Shown here one piece after another: positions 34,769-43,571 of a stretch of DNA of 64,000 nucleotides. A program made the position numbers and the translations under genes. The stretch is from positions 62,001-126,000 of the forward strand of contig JAUIGN010000011.1 in assembly GCA_030430075.1 (NCBI GenBank). The letters run 5' to 3'. The notes under the pieces were generated by a model, which was not told where the DNA came from, searched no databases, and saw nothing but the letters and a program-made list of their open reading frames with translations. How positions within the stretch are numbered: position 1 is the stretch's first letter; every line of letters begins with the position of its first letter. The stretch is from a bacterium. Its GTDB lineage: Bacteria > Planctomycetota > Planctomycetia > Pirellulales > Pirellulaceae.

Positions 34769-36181
34769 CTACCGAGTGCCCAAGCGGATAAACTGTCGAG
34801 CGGCTTGTTCGGCCAGCAGCCGATTGCGGGCGGTCCCCACGTTGCCCCGAGCGGTCGCCCGTTGATGATCGGGCAGCCTCTTGACCGACTCCTCGATCCA
34901 CACGTTGGCCAGTTCGGCCGAGTGAAAGACGTTGGCGTTGCGCACCACGCGGCGTCCTTCACGCACGGCGAGCGTCGCCACGTAGTGCGGAAACTCGGCG
35001 AACGGGTCGCTATAGGGCTGCTTCTTCAAGTGGGCGACCAATCGATTTTCCAGGTCCGGCAGGTCGTTGCCAAAGTGCGTCTCGAAGAGCGCCAGGTTGC
35101 GGGGCACGACACCGGGCGAAACGACCGGATGCTTGCCCTCAAACGGTCGCAGTTGGGCGGCCTGGCGGACGAAAGCAGCGAAGTCCGAGCGTCTCGTCTT
35201 GGCCAAAAAGTGGGCCATTGACCAGGCCGCCGCGTAGCCGGTCGAGGTTAGCCTGGCGGCGCTGGCCGTATCGCGGATGAGTTCGCCACCCGCGTCACCC
35301 GTCCGCGCCTTGATATAGATTTCCAGCTCCAGCATCCGCAGGTCGTTCACCTGCCCGGCGCCCTTCCATTTCATGTTGCGGCCGAACGTGGTTGGCGCGA
35401 AGAATTCGGCCAGACCCTCCGTCAGCCACATTGGCCACATCGAGAGTCGGGCCTGGACGCCGATGTTGTGCAGGATCTGGTGCGCCCCTTCATGGGCAAT
35501 GGTCGAAATGGCTTGCTGAATCGCCAGCTCCGGATTCGTTCTCAGTCGATCCGACTCCTCGTACATGACGATGTGGTTACTGAGCGAATCGTAGTAGGCG
35601 ACCACGCCCGGCGGCATGCGGCGGTACTGTTGGAACTGGGCTTCGTTACGGAACATGATTGCGACCAGCGGGACGAGCGGTTCGTGCGTCTCGATCCGCA
35701 TGCGTTCGACATGGTTCTTGATTCCCGGTCGCATGCTCTCCAGAATTCGGCTTGTGCCGTAAGCAAATCGCTCGCTGCAGTTGTAGGCGTAGACGTAGTT
35801 GCGGGTCGACTTGGTGGTAAAGCCCTCGCCCAGAGCGGCCTGCAGCTCGGCCTTCAGTTCTGTGGGCGTCGTGGCCACAAAGGGACGATCGGTGTCCGGG
35901 GCCTCGGTCGCGTGCCGGGCGACGAGCGCCCCGTCGGGCAACAGGACGATCCGATGCGAGCCAACGCCGGCATGCACTTTTCCCACGACCGGACGGCCAT
36001 CCTGGTCGTTGGTCAGGACATTGAGATCGTCCGGGTGCGACACAGGACCCGGTGGGAGGTCGATGCCGTATTCTCGCGGGTCGACCTCATCCGGATGACG
36101 CTGCGCCCAGCCTGCAGGCGGGACCGCCAACCCCAGCACGGTGGCGAAAACCAGTCCGATGTGCAAAAAAAGGCTGCGCAT
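34769..36181 (-). CDS. Exported DUF1570 protein, HExxH metallopeptidase-like
   Basis: A 470-residue secreted protein, first gene of the minus-strand operon. Residues 1-26 form a signal peptide (LFLHIGLVFATVLGLAVPPAGWAQ). The putative zinc site is AHEGAHQILHN with His230, Glu231 and His234, followed by MWLTEGLAEFF, whose Glu is the probable third ligand. This is the DUF1570 pattern, widespread in planctomycetes. The C-terminal region is helical and ends near the pabB start, only six bases away. Why an exported protease-like protein is coupled to p-aminobenzoate genes is unclear. Substrate unknown. Confidence 0.82.
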   Translation of the reverse strand: MRSLFLHIGLVFATVLGLAVPPAGWAQRHPDEVDPREYGIDLPPGPVSHPDDLNVLTNDQDGRPVVGKVHAGVGSHRIVLLPDGALVARHATEAPDTDRPFVATTPTELKAELQAALGEGFTTKSTRNYVYAYNCSERFAYGTSRILESMRPGIKNHVERMRIETHEPLVPLVAIMFRNEAQFQQYRRMPPGVVAYYDSLSNHIVMYEESDRLRTNPELAIQQAISTIAHEGAHQILHNIGVQARLSMWPMWLTEGLAEFFAPTTFGRNMKWKGAGQVNDLRMLELEIYIKARTGDAGGELIRDTASAARLTSTGYAAAWSMAHFLAKTRRSDFAAFVRQAAQLRPFEGKHPVVSPGVVPRNLALFETHFGNDLPDLENRLVAHLKKQPYSDPFAEFPHYVATLAVREGRRVVRNANVFHSAELANVWIEESVKRLPDHQRATARGNVGTARNRLLAEQAARQFIRLGTR

Positions 36182-36448
36182 AGTGCCGGAGGCGTTGCTG
36201 TCCTGAGAAGAATTGAACCGAAACGTTCACAAGATACCCGAGTTTAATCATACCAGGGGCACGCGGTCTTGGCGATTAGCGGGATCGTATCGATTGCCCG
36301 CTGGAAGGATGAATCGCCAGCTCAAACCGATGTTTTTCAATAGTACGATTTGAGCTTGGGAATTACGATAGAGACAGGTTCAGTTCCTGAAGCCCCCCCG
36401 AGCTCTCGCGGCTCGGTGGAACTCACTTGACCGGTTGGAGATAGAACG

Positions 36449-39400
36449 TTGAATAAGGCAGTGCAGATCGGCGTGCTCGTGATGGGCCTCGCGGCAGTCG
36501 GGGCGAGTTTGCCCGCCACCGGGGGTGCGGCAGATCCAACGTTTGTCGGGGTCTTGGCTTACGCGGTTGACGAGGGTGGTTCGCAGCGACTGGGGCTGTC
36601 CGAGGCGACCCGTCAAAAGCTGCTGGACCTGATTGACCAGCGGGAAGCTGACGCACTGAACATCGTGCTGTCCATCAAAGACCTGCCGCCGGCGGAAATC
36701 GCCAAGCGGTTGGCGCCGTTCGTGCGGGAGTCCGAGCTGAAGGGATTCCAGTTGTTGACGATGGAGCAGCAGGAGATCCTCAATCAGATCCGGCTTGCCA
36801 AGGCCGGGCTGCGTGCCCTGGGGAACGACGAGATCGCCATCGTGCTGGAGCTGGACGATGCCCAGAAGGCGACCGTTGCCGAGCTCATTAATCAGCTCGA
36901 CGCCGACCTGACCAAGGGGGGCGAGGATCAGCGTCGGATTACTCGCAGCATTTACGATCGCAAGCTGGCAGGCGTGTTGACGCCTGCGCAACGGGCGACA
37001 TGGCAACATATGACCGGACTTGCCGGTCCGGCACCCCAGCCGTCGGTCGCTCAGGCGGATGCCGGCGCGGCGTCCCCGCAGCAACCGGAGGCCAAGGCGG
37101 ACGACGGGGCCGCGCCCGAGCCGGCGCCGGCAAAACAAGTGGCCGGCCGCGACGATGGCCCGCAGCCGGACAGCCCGCAGCCGGCCGCGACGCCGGAAGA
37201 TCCGCCGGCCGCGACCGCCAGTGCCGACCCGTCGCCGGAGCCGGCCGAGCCGGCAGGGGGGCGGGACGGGATGCTTCAGTTCAGTTTCAATTATCACCCT
37301 TGGCCGGATGTGCTGGAGTGGTTTGCCGAACAGTCCAACCTGTCGATGCAGATCGACCTCTATCCCGAGGGAACGTTCAACTACACCGACAAGAATTACT
37401 ACACCCCGTCCCAGGCCCTGGACATCATGAATCGCGTTCTGCTGACGAAGGGGTATACGCTCGTTCGCACCGGCCGCCTGCTGACGTTGATCGATTTGGA
37501 AGACCCGATTCCGCCCCAGTTGGTGGAACTGGTGTCCGCTTCGGCGTTGGACGAGCGAGGTGAGTTCGAACTGGTGAAGTGCCTTTTTCAGTTGGCCAAG
37601 TGGGATCCGACAGAGGCGGCCGCGGAAATCAGCAAGCTGATTGGACCGCAAGGTGCGGTGACCCCGCTGCCGACGGCCGGCCAGGTGTTGGTGACGGAAA
37701 CCGGCGGCAAGCTGCGCGAGATCCGCCAGATGATCGAGGGCGTAGAGAATCCCGGCAGCGGCGCGGGCGAAGGCATCCAGGAGATTCCGCTCCAGCACGC
37801 ATCGCCCGAGGAAGTTCTCGCGATCGCGCGCCCGCTGCTCGGCCTGCCCGAGGAAGAAAACGCCAACGACGACATCAAGATCGCCGTGGACTCGTATTCC
37901 AATCGGCTTTTTGTGACCGGCACGCGACAGGCGGTCCAACGATTGAAGGACCTGGTGCCGATGGTTGATCGAGCACCGGCCAACGCGGGTCCAACGGTGG
38001 CCGCGGAACAGCCGCAGTTGCAGTCGTACCAGATTGTGAAGGCCGACCCCAACCAGGTCTTGATGGTCATGCAGACGTTGATGGCCGGCTTGCCCGACGT
38101 GCGGCTGGCGGTTGACGAGGTCACCAAGAAGCTGGTTGCCTTGGCACGGCCCTCCGAGCATCGCACGATCGTCGAGACGCTCAAGCAGCTGGAAGGGGAT
38201 GCGCCCCGGGTGGAAGTGATTCAGTTGCGGCGGATGGACCCGCAGCTGGTGATGTTGGCAATCAACAAGCTGTTTGGAACGGATGAGGAAGGTACGACCA
38301 CCGGGCCGAAGGTGGACGGCGATCCCATCTCCATGAAGCTCTGGGTCCGTGGCACGGAGAGCGAAATCGCACAGATTCAGCAGTTGTGCGACAAGCTGGA
38401 AGGCCCGAACGCAGAAGCCACCACCGGCCTGCGCAGAAACGTCCGTGTGTTGCCGTTTAGCGGGACGTCGGCCCAGGCGGCGTTGGGTAGCGCCGAGCTG
38501 ATCTGGAAGTCGATGCGGCCCAACGCGATTCGGATGGTGACCCCGTCGGCGATCGACAGTTCGATTCGTGAACGCAGTGCGCCACGCCCTGAAGGCTTGC
38601 CATCCGAGAGTGGTCAAGAAGAGACGCCGCCGCGTACGGTTCCGCCGGCTGGCCGCCCCGAATTCAACGGACCCGCCAACCGGCCTGCAACGACGTCTGG
38701 GCCGAGCATCGAACCGGATCCGGACCTGAACGCCGCGGCCCGTGGTGCGGACCTGACGTTTGTGAGCGTCGTGGATGATGGTCCGCCGCCGGCCGACGAC
38801 GGGTTGCCGACGACTCCCGACGCGGCCGACGAAGACGCGGCCGACGAAGACGCGGCCGATGACGACGCGGCCGACACCCAGGAGTCGGGCGGTTCGAATG
38901 CCAGCAAGCCACCGGCGGACATTGTGATTTCGATGACTCCCGAAGGGTTGATTATTGCTTCCGAGGATCAAGCGGCGCTGGACGAGTTCGAGGCCCTCGT
39001 ACGCTCATTAATGGATGGGTCTTCGGTCGCCGGTGCACAGCCAACGGTGATCTGGCTTCGTTATGCGAAGGCCGATGTGGCGGCCGCCTTGTTGACGCAG
39101 ATCTTGACCGGAGTGGCGGCGAGCGACGGCGGCGGCTCGTTGCTCGGCGACGTCGCCTCGTCGATGTTGGGGGATGTGGGAGGCGGTCTCCTGGGCGGTC
39201 TGTTGGGAGGCGGCGGCAGTTCGGTGCTGCCCTCGGGTTCGCCCAGCATAATTCCCGATATGCGATTGAACGCCCTGATCGTTCAGGCCAGCGCCTCGGA
39301 TATGCATTTGATTGATCAGCTCCTGCCTATCATCGACCGCGAGGGCAGCCCGGAAGCGGTGGAAACGGCGGGCAAGCCGCGCTTGATTCCCATCTATTAC

Positions 39401-40057
39401 ATGACGGCTGAGGCGATGGCCAACATCATTCGCCAGGTCTATTCGGACCGTCTGGTTGGGGCCAGCGGGGGGCAGCAGCAGCGGCGCCAGCCGTCTCCGG
39501 AAGACTTTGTGCGGGCGTTGCGTGGCGGCGGACGGGGCGGCCAGAACGAACAGGCCAAGAGCGAGGTTGCCAAAATGGCGATCGGCGTTGACCCGCGGAG
39601 CAATTCGCTGGTGGTGGCGGCTCCCGAACCGCTCTACCTGGAGGTCGAAGAGTTGGTTTCCCAGCTCGACCGACAGGGCATCGACTCCGAAGAGGGGATG
39701 ACCGTGTTGTCACTCAAGGGGGCCAAGGCGTCGACGATTGCCCAGGCGCTCGGGTCGATCACCGGCGGTTCCGTCACGACCAGTTCCGAGTCGGGTTCCT
39801 CGACGACCACACAAGGGGGCGGAGCGACCGCGACCCCCGGCAGCGGCGGCAGTTCGGCGGCAACCTCGTCCGAGGCAATTCAACGGCGAATGGAGTTTTT
39901 CCGCGCGTTGGGTGGGCGGGGGGGGGGATCGTCGCCGTTCGGCGGCGGTCGTTCCGGTAGCACTGGCGGCTCGCCGTTCGGCGGCGGCCGTCCCAGCTTT
40001 GGCGGCCGTGGCGGTCGTGGGCCGGGAGGCAGCAGTGGACGACGCGGTGGGCGTTGA
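36449..40057 (+). CDS. Giant secretin N-domain protein without the secretin barrel, with LTxxQ region
   Basis: A 1202-residue exported protein heading a type II secretion operon; TTG start with GGAG eight bases upstream, signal peptide 1-27. Residues 40-190 are helical with LLTMEQQ and VLTPAQRATW, resembling Spy/CpxP LTxxQ modules. After a Pro/Ala-rich linker comes an N0-like domain (about 274-350, FSFNYHPWPDVLEWFAEQS). At least five N1-like repeats follow, near 365-432, 443-508, 525-585, 587-652 and 864-966, with another at 978-1077. An acidic DAADE repeat (about 790-812) separates two blocks. The end (1106-1202) is Ser/Thr- then Gly/Arg-rich. No C-terminal secretin domain (for example an IPVLGxLF-type motif) is present, so it cannot form the pore by itself. 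It probably lines the periplasmic channel with a partner encoded elsewhere. Confidence 0.85.
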   Translation: MNKAVQIGVLVMGLAAVGASLPATGGAADPTFVGVLAYAVDEGGSQRLGLSEATRQKLLDLIDQREADALNIVLSIKDLPPAEIAKRLAPFVRESELKGFQLLTMEQQEILNQIRLAKAGLRALGNDEIAIVLELDDAQKATVAELINQLDADLTKGGEDQRRITRSIYDRKLAGVLTPAQRATWQHMTGLAGPAPQPSVAQADAGAASPQQPEAKADDGAAPEPAPAKQVAGRDDGPQPDSPQPAATPEDPPAATASADPSPEPAEPAGGRDGMLQFSFNYHPWPDVLEWFAEQSNLSMQIDLYPEGTFNYTDKNYYTPSQALDIMNRVLLTKGYTLVRTGRLLTLIDLEDPIPPQLVELVSASALDERGEFELVKCLFQLAKWDPTEAAAEISKLIGPQGAVTPLPTAGQVLVTETGGKLREIRQMIEGVENPGSGAGEGIQEIPLQHASPEEVLAIARPLLGLPEEENANDDIKIAVDSYSNRLFVTGTRQAVQRLKDLVPMVDRAPANAGPTVAAEQPQLQSYQIVKADPNQVLMVMQTLMAGLPDVRLAVDEVTKKLVALARPSEHRTIVETLKQLEGDAPRVEVIQLRRMDPQLVMLAINKLFGTDEEGTTTGPKVDGDPISMKLWVRGTESEIAQIQQLCDKLEGPNAEATTGLRRNVRVLPFSGTSAQAALGSAELIWKSMRPNAIRMVTPSAIDSSIRERSAPRPEGLPSESGQEETPPRTVPPAGRPEFNGPANRPATTSGPSIEPDPDLNAAARGADLTFVSVVDDGPPPADDGLPTTPDAADEDAADEDAADDDAADTQESGGSNASKPPADIVISMTPEGLIIASEDQAALDEFEALVRSLMDGSSVAGAQPTVIWLRYAKADVAAALLTQILTGVAASDGGGSLLGDVASSMLGDVGGGLLGGLLGGGGSSVLPSGSPSIIPDMRLNALIVQASASDMHLIDQLLPIIDREGSPEAVETAGKPRLIPIYYMTAEAMANIIRQVYSDRLVGASGGQQQRRQPSPEDFVRALRGGGRGGQNEQAKSEVAKMAIGVDPRSNSLVVAAPEPLYLEVEELVSQLDRQGIDSEEGMTVLSLKGAKASTIAQALGSITGGSVTTSSESGSSTTTQGGGATATPGSGGSSAATSSEAIQRRMEFFRALGGRGGGSSPFGGGRSGSTGGSPFGGGRPSFGGRGGRGPGGSSGRRGGR
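38819..38878 (+). repeat. Four 15-bp tandem repeats inside the secretin-like gene
   Basis: Four near-identical copies of GACGCGGCCGACGAA run in frame and encode an acidic DAADE spacer between N-domain blocks. Copy three and four carry one to three changes. The number of copies may vary between strains. Confidence 0.9.
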
Positions 40058-40820
40058 TTGAGCGACCCGCTGTGGGCGGGCGTGAGCGTTGAAGACGGCC
40101 TGCCCTGCCGAGGGCGGCTGGGTCGCGGTGATCGCAAGAGTGACCTGACCGCCGAATGGGCAAGCGAGAGTGGATTCCCGCTAGTCGACGTTGCTCCGAG
40201 GAGAAAATCGTTCGCCCACCGGCGGCCGGTCCGTAATCTAACCCCGGCCAACCGTGATCCGTTCGCTGGATGCCGGAAAAATCCCGTTGCCATCCGCGCG
40301 CCCGGTGCTTAACGTGGCGGACGGGCGACCGCCTGATGAGTCATCGCAAGTCACCATGCCACAAGCGTTTCCAGCAGGCAGGCCCAGGTCGCCGCGGGTA
40401 TCTGCCGGGCCGCGTTCGCCTCCGGTTTGGGGGGGCTGGCAGCGGAACCGGGGAGAACGCCCGGCGGCTGATGGGATGAAGCGGGGTTATTGGCCAACGC
40501 TTGTGAAATATCCGGCGCGAAGCGGGAGGGCTACGAACGAGTGGCCGGCGATTGCTCGCGGCATGTGAATTCGTTTCCGTCGGTCGCCAGAACTTGACTC
40601 ACGAACAACGACACCGGCGGCTTGAAAAAGTTAAGATATCGTGCACCTGATTGCCGGGCCCTCGCCCAAGTTTCCAAAATTGCGGAACCTCAAGTCTCCT
40701 GGTGGGTTAAATTGAGTGATCATGGGGTCAGAATGATCTCAGTCGGCACGGTGCAGCCCCAGTCGGTCTGGCATCGCTGTCAGCAAACCGTAATCCTCTC
40801 AAGCACAAGGACTGAAGACG
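40058..40820. other. Gene-free stretch within the secretion operon
   Basis: These 763 bases between the secretin-like gene and the LTxxQ gene hold no coding region I can support on either strand. Around 40620-40720 the sequence is AT-richer (TTGAAAAAGTTAAGATATC), a likely promoter area for the LTxxQ gene and the downstream gsp genes. Confidence 0.4.
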
Positions 40821-41597
40821 ATGCAGCGAACGCGACACACACTGCTGGTAGTTTTGACGGCCATCACGGCGGTTTCCATGCTGGCGGCGACCGCCATGGC
40901 GCAGCCGGGAGGCGGGCGGGGCGGACGTCCCGGTGGCGGCTTTGGCGGCGGTTTCGGTGGTGGTGGTTTCGGCGGCAGCGGGTTGCTTGATGTCGCGCTT
41001 CGCGAAGAGGTGCAGGAGCATTTGGAGTTGCTTCCGGATCAGGTTGACGACCTGAAGAAGCTGGCGGAAGCGGAGCGGGAGGGGCAGCGCGAGCGGATGC
41101 GAGGTCTGTTTGGCGGGTTTGATCGCAATGCCAGTGAGGAAGAACGGGCCGCGGCTCGGGATCGAATCCGGAAGGCGCTCGAGGATGCCGCCGCGGAAAC
41201 GAAGGCCAAGGTCGACCAGGTGCTGTTGCCCCACCAATCAAAGCGTCTTTCTCAATTGGCCATGCAGCGTCGCTTGCGGGGCGGAATCGGCGGCGCGTTG
41301 AGCAGTGACTCGCTGGCGGATGAGCTCGGCATTTCCGCTTCCCAGCGCGAGACGCTGCAGGCGAAGGTTCGCGCGGCGGAAGAGGAGCTGCGGGAGAAGA
41401 TGGCGAAGCTTCGTTCGGAAATGCAGGACGAACTGCTTCAGAGTCTGACCGCGGCACAGCGGGCCAAGTACAAGGACCTGGTTGGCGAACCGTTTGAGTT
41501 TGCTCAGGACACGCGCGGCGGTGGACGCGGTGGCGACGGCGGTGGCGGTGGTCGTCCCACGGGTCGTCCGACGCGGGGCCGGCGTCCTGCTCAATAA
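40821..41597 (+). CDS. Exported LTxxQ (Spy/CpxP-like) protein with Gly-rich N-terminus
   Basis: A 258-residue exported helical protein. AAGGA lies upstream of the ATG; the signal peptide is MQRTRHTLLVVLTAITAVSMLAATAMA. A Gly/Arg/Phe-rich stretch (residues 28-53) follows, then helices rich in Glu, Lys and Arg. LGISASQRETLQ and SLTAAQRAKYKDLVG are LTxxQ-type motifs as in the periplasmic chaperone Spy. It ends in another Gly/Arg-rich tail. The same helical module appears in the N-terminal 190 residues of the preceding 1202-residue protein, so the two may interact or have arisen by domain sharing. gspE begins 62 bases after its stop. Role in secretion is inferred from location. Confidence 0.8.
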   Translation: MQRTRHTLLVVLTAITAVSMLAATAMAQPGGGRGGRPGGGFGGGFGGGGFGGSGLLDVALREEVQEHLELLPDQVDDLKKLAEAEREGQRERMRGLFGGFDRNASEEERAAARDRIRKALEDAAAETKAKVDQVLLPHQSKRLSQLAMQRRLRGGIGGALSSDSLADELGISASQRETLQAKVRAAEEELREKMAKLRSEMQDELLQSLTAAQRAKYKDLVGEPFEFAQDTRGGGRGGDGGGGGRPTGRPTRGRRPAQ

Positions 41598-41659
41598 GAC
41601 CACAGGGAAGATGTCGAACGTGACCGAGTGATTTGAGAATCGAAACGAAGGCCGAGAGA

Positions 41660-43375
41660 ATGGAAGCTGGAGAAATCCTCCTACAGTCTGGTTTGCTCGA
41701 CGACAACCAATTGGCCCTTTCGCGTGCCGACCACCAGGATGGCGCGAGTCTCGTCGATGCGGCGGTCGAGAAGGGCTTCGTCAAGGAAGAAGAGGCTCTC
41801 CGTGCCCTGGCGGAAGGGGTCGGCTTGGACTACATCGATCTGGCGGAGACGGAAGTCGACCTGTCGTTGTTGAAGAGCTTTCCCACCAAGCTGATTCATC
41901 GGCAATCCCTGTTTCCGATTCGGCAGAGTAACGGCGAATTGGTCGTCGCTACCAGTGACCCGTTCGACCTCTACCCGATTGATGAAGCGAGCGCCGCGAC
42001 CGGGCTTTCGGTCACCCCGGTCCTGGCGGCGCGGGCAGAGATTTCCAAGCTCATCAAGCGGCACTTGGGGGTTGGGAGCGAAACCGTCGATGGCATGATC
42101 CAGGCCACGGCGGATGAAGAAGAGGGCCTCGAACTGCTGTCGGGCATCGAGTCGGATGGATCGGAATTGTCGGAAATGGCCGAAGAGGCCTCGGTGATCC
42201 GGCTGGTGAACGAGATTCTCCTGGAGGCCATCGAAACGCGAACCAGCGACGTTCATATCGAGTCGCAGGCATCCGGGTTGGTCGTGCGGTACCGGATCGA
42301 CGGGATGTTGCAGTTGCAGCCAATGCCCGCCGAGATCAATCGGTTTGCGCCGGCCATCGTGAGCCGCCTGAAGATCATGGCCCGCTTGAATATCGCCGAA
42401 AAGCGGTTGCCCCAGGATGGCCGCATGAAGTTGCGTGTCTCCGGACGCGAGGTCGATGTCCGTGTGTCGGTGATCCCCATGATCAATGGGGAAGGCATCG
42501 TCATGCGGTTGCTCGACAAGGAGTCGATGAATTTCGATCTTCAGTCGCTGGGGATGGAACTCGCCACCTATGAGACATTTCGGCAGTTGATTGCCAATCC
42601 GCACGGGATCCTCCTGGTAACCGGGCCGACCGGATCGGGAAAAACGACCACCCTCTACAGCTCGCTGATCGAGATCAACCGGCCGGATATCAAGATCATC
42701 ACGACGGAAGATCCTGTCGAATACCAACTGGAAGGGATCAATCAGATCCAGGTGCATCCCAAGATCGGACTCACGTTCGCGCACACCTTGCGGAGCATTC
42801 TGCGTCATGACCCCGATGTGGTCCTGGTCGGCGAAATTCGCGACCTCGAGACGGCCGAAAATGCGATTCAAGCGTCGCTGACGGGCCACCTCGTGTTCAG
42901 CACCTTGCATACGAATGACGCCGCGGGGGCCTACACCCGCATGGTTGATATGGGGGTGGAACCGTTCTTGGTTGCCAGTACCGTGGAAGCGGTGATGGCG
43001 CAACGCCTGGTGCGGCGACTATGTGACAAGTGCAAGATCGAGTATTCGCCGACGGTTGATGACCTACCGAATGATTTTCCCCTTGAACGGCTGGCCGGCG
43101 CGTCTGTGTTCCGGCCCGGCGGATGCCGTGAATGCCGCCACTCGGGTTACACCGGCCGGATGGGAATTTACGAACTGCTGGTCACCACCGACGATGTTCG
43201 GCAACTGGCCCACGACCGGGTGAGCACCTGGAAGTTGAAGGCGGCGGCCATCCGCAACGGCATGCAGACCCTGCGGGACGACGGCTGGTGCAAGGTGCTC
43301 AGCGGCAAGACGTCGGTGGAAGAGATTCTCCGCGTTACCAAGGGGGATCGCCAGTTCGAGGCGGGCGATGCCTGA
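41660..43375 (+). CDS. gspE: Type II secretion ATPase GspE
   Basis: A 571-residue hexameric ATPase that drives pseudopilus assembly at the inner membrane. I prefer the ATG at 41660 (GAAGG upstream) to an in-frame TTG at 41633. The N-terminal MshEN/N1E-like region is at 1-150. The ATPase core has Walker A GPTGSGKTT (Lys328), the Asp box TTEDPVEYQLEGINQI, Walker B VVLVGEIRD near 390, and the His box LVFSTLHTNDA. A four-cysteine zinc element (CDKCKIEY near 455 and CRECRHSGYTGR near 490) is typical of GspE/PilB. Followed by gspF after 196 bases. Confidence 0.94.
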   Translation: MEAGEILLQSGLLDDNQLALSRADHQDGASLVDAAVEKGFVKEEEALRALAEGVGLDYIDLAETEVDLSLLKSFPTKLIHRQSLFPIRQSNGELVVATSDPFDLYPIDEASAATGLSVTPVLAARAEISKLIKRHLGVGSETVDGMIQATADEEEGLELLSGIESDGSELSEMAEEASVIRLVNEILLEAIETRTSDVHIESQASGLVVRYRIDGMLQLQPMPAEINRFAPAIVSRLKIMARLNIAEKRLPQDGRMKLRVSGREVDVRVSVIPMINGEGIVMRLLDKESMNFDLQSLGMELATYETFRQLIANPHGILLVTGPTGSGKTTTLYSSLIEINRPDIKIITTEDPVEYQLEGINQIQVHPKIGLTFAHTLRSILRHDPDVVLVGEIRDLETAENAIQASLTGHLVFSTLHTNDAAGAYTRMVDMGVEPFLVASTVEAVMAQRLVRRLCDKCKIEYSPTVDDLPNDFPLERLAGASVFRPGGCRECRHSGYTGRMGIYELLVTTDDVRQLAHDRVSTWKLKAAAIRNGMQTLRDDGWCKVLSGKTSVEEILRVTKGDRQFEAGDA

Positions 43376-43571
43376 TGTGGCAGGGCCGCGACCCAGCCGC
43401 GAGCGTGCCCTTGGACGATTCATCAGCCGGTGGGCGTGAGCGCACGGTTTCGTTGATCGCCAAGGCAACCGATTGATCCCGGCCAGAAACTACCGACCCG
43501 ATTGAGGATTTGGATTAGAATAGATCCTGGGCGGGTGCCATTTTCGAACATCACCAGCAATAAGCACTGTT

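Noticed and set aside
36380..38971. An 863-codon open frame antisense to the secretin-like gene
   Set aside because: It is a mirror of GC-rich codon bias: Arg/Gln/His-rich with no family resemblance, and the plus strand carries clear N-domain repeats.
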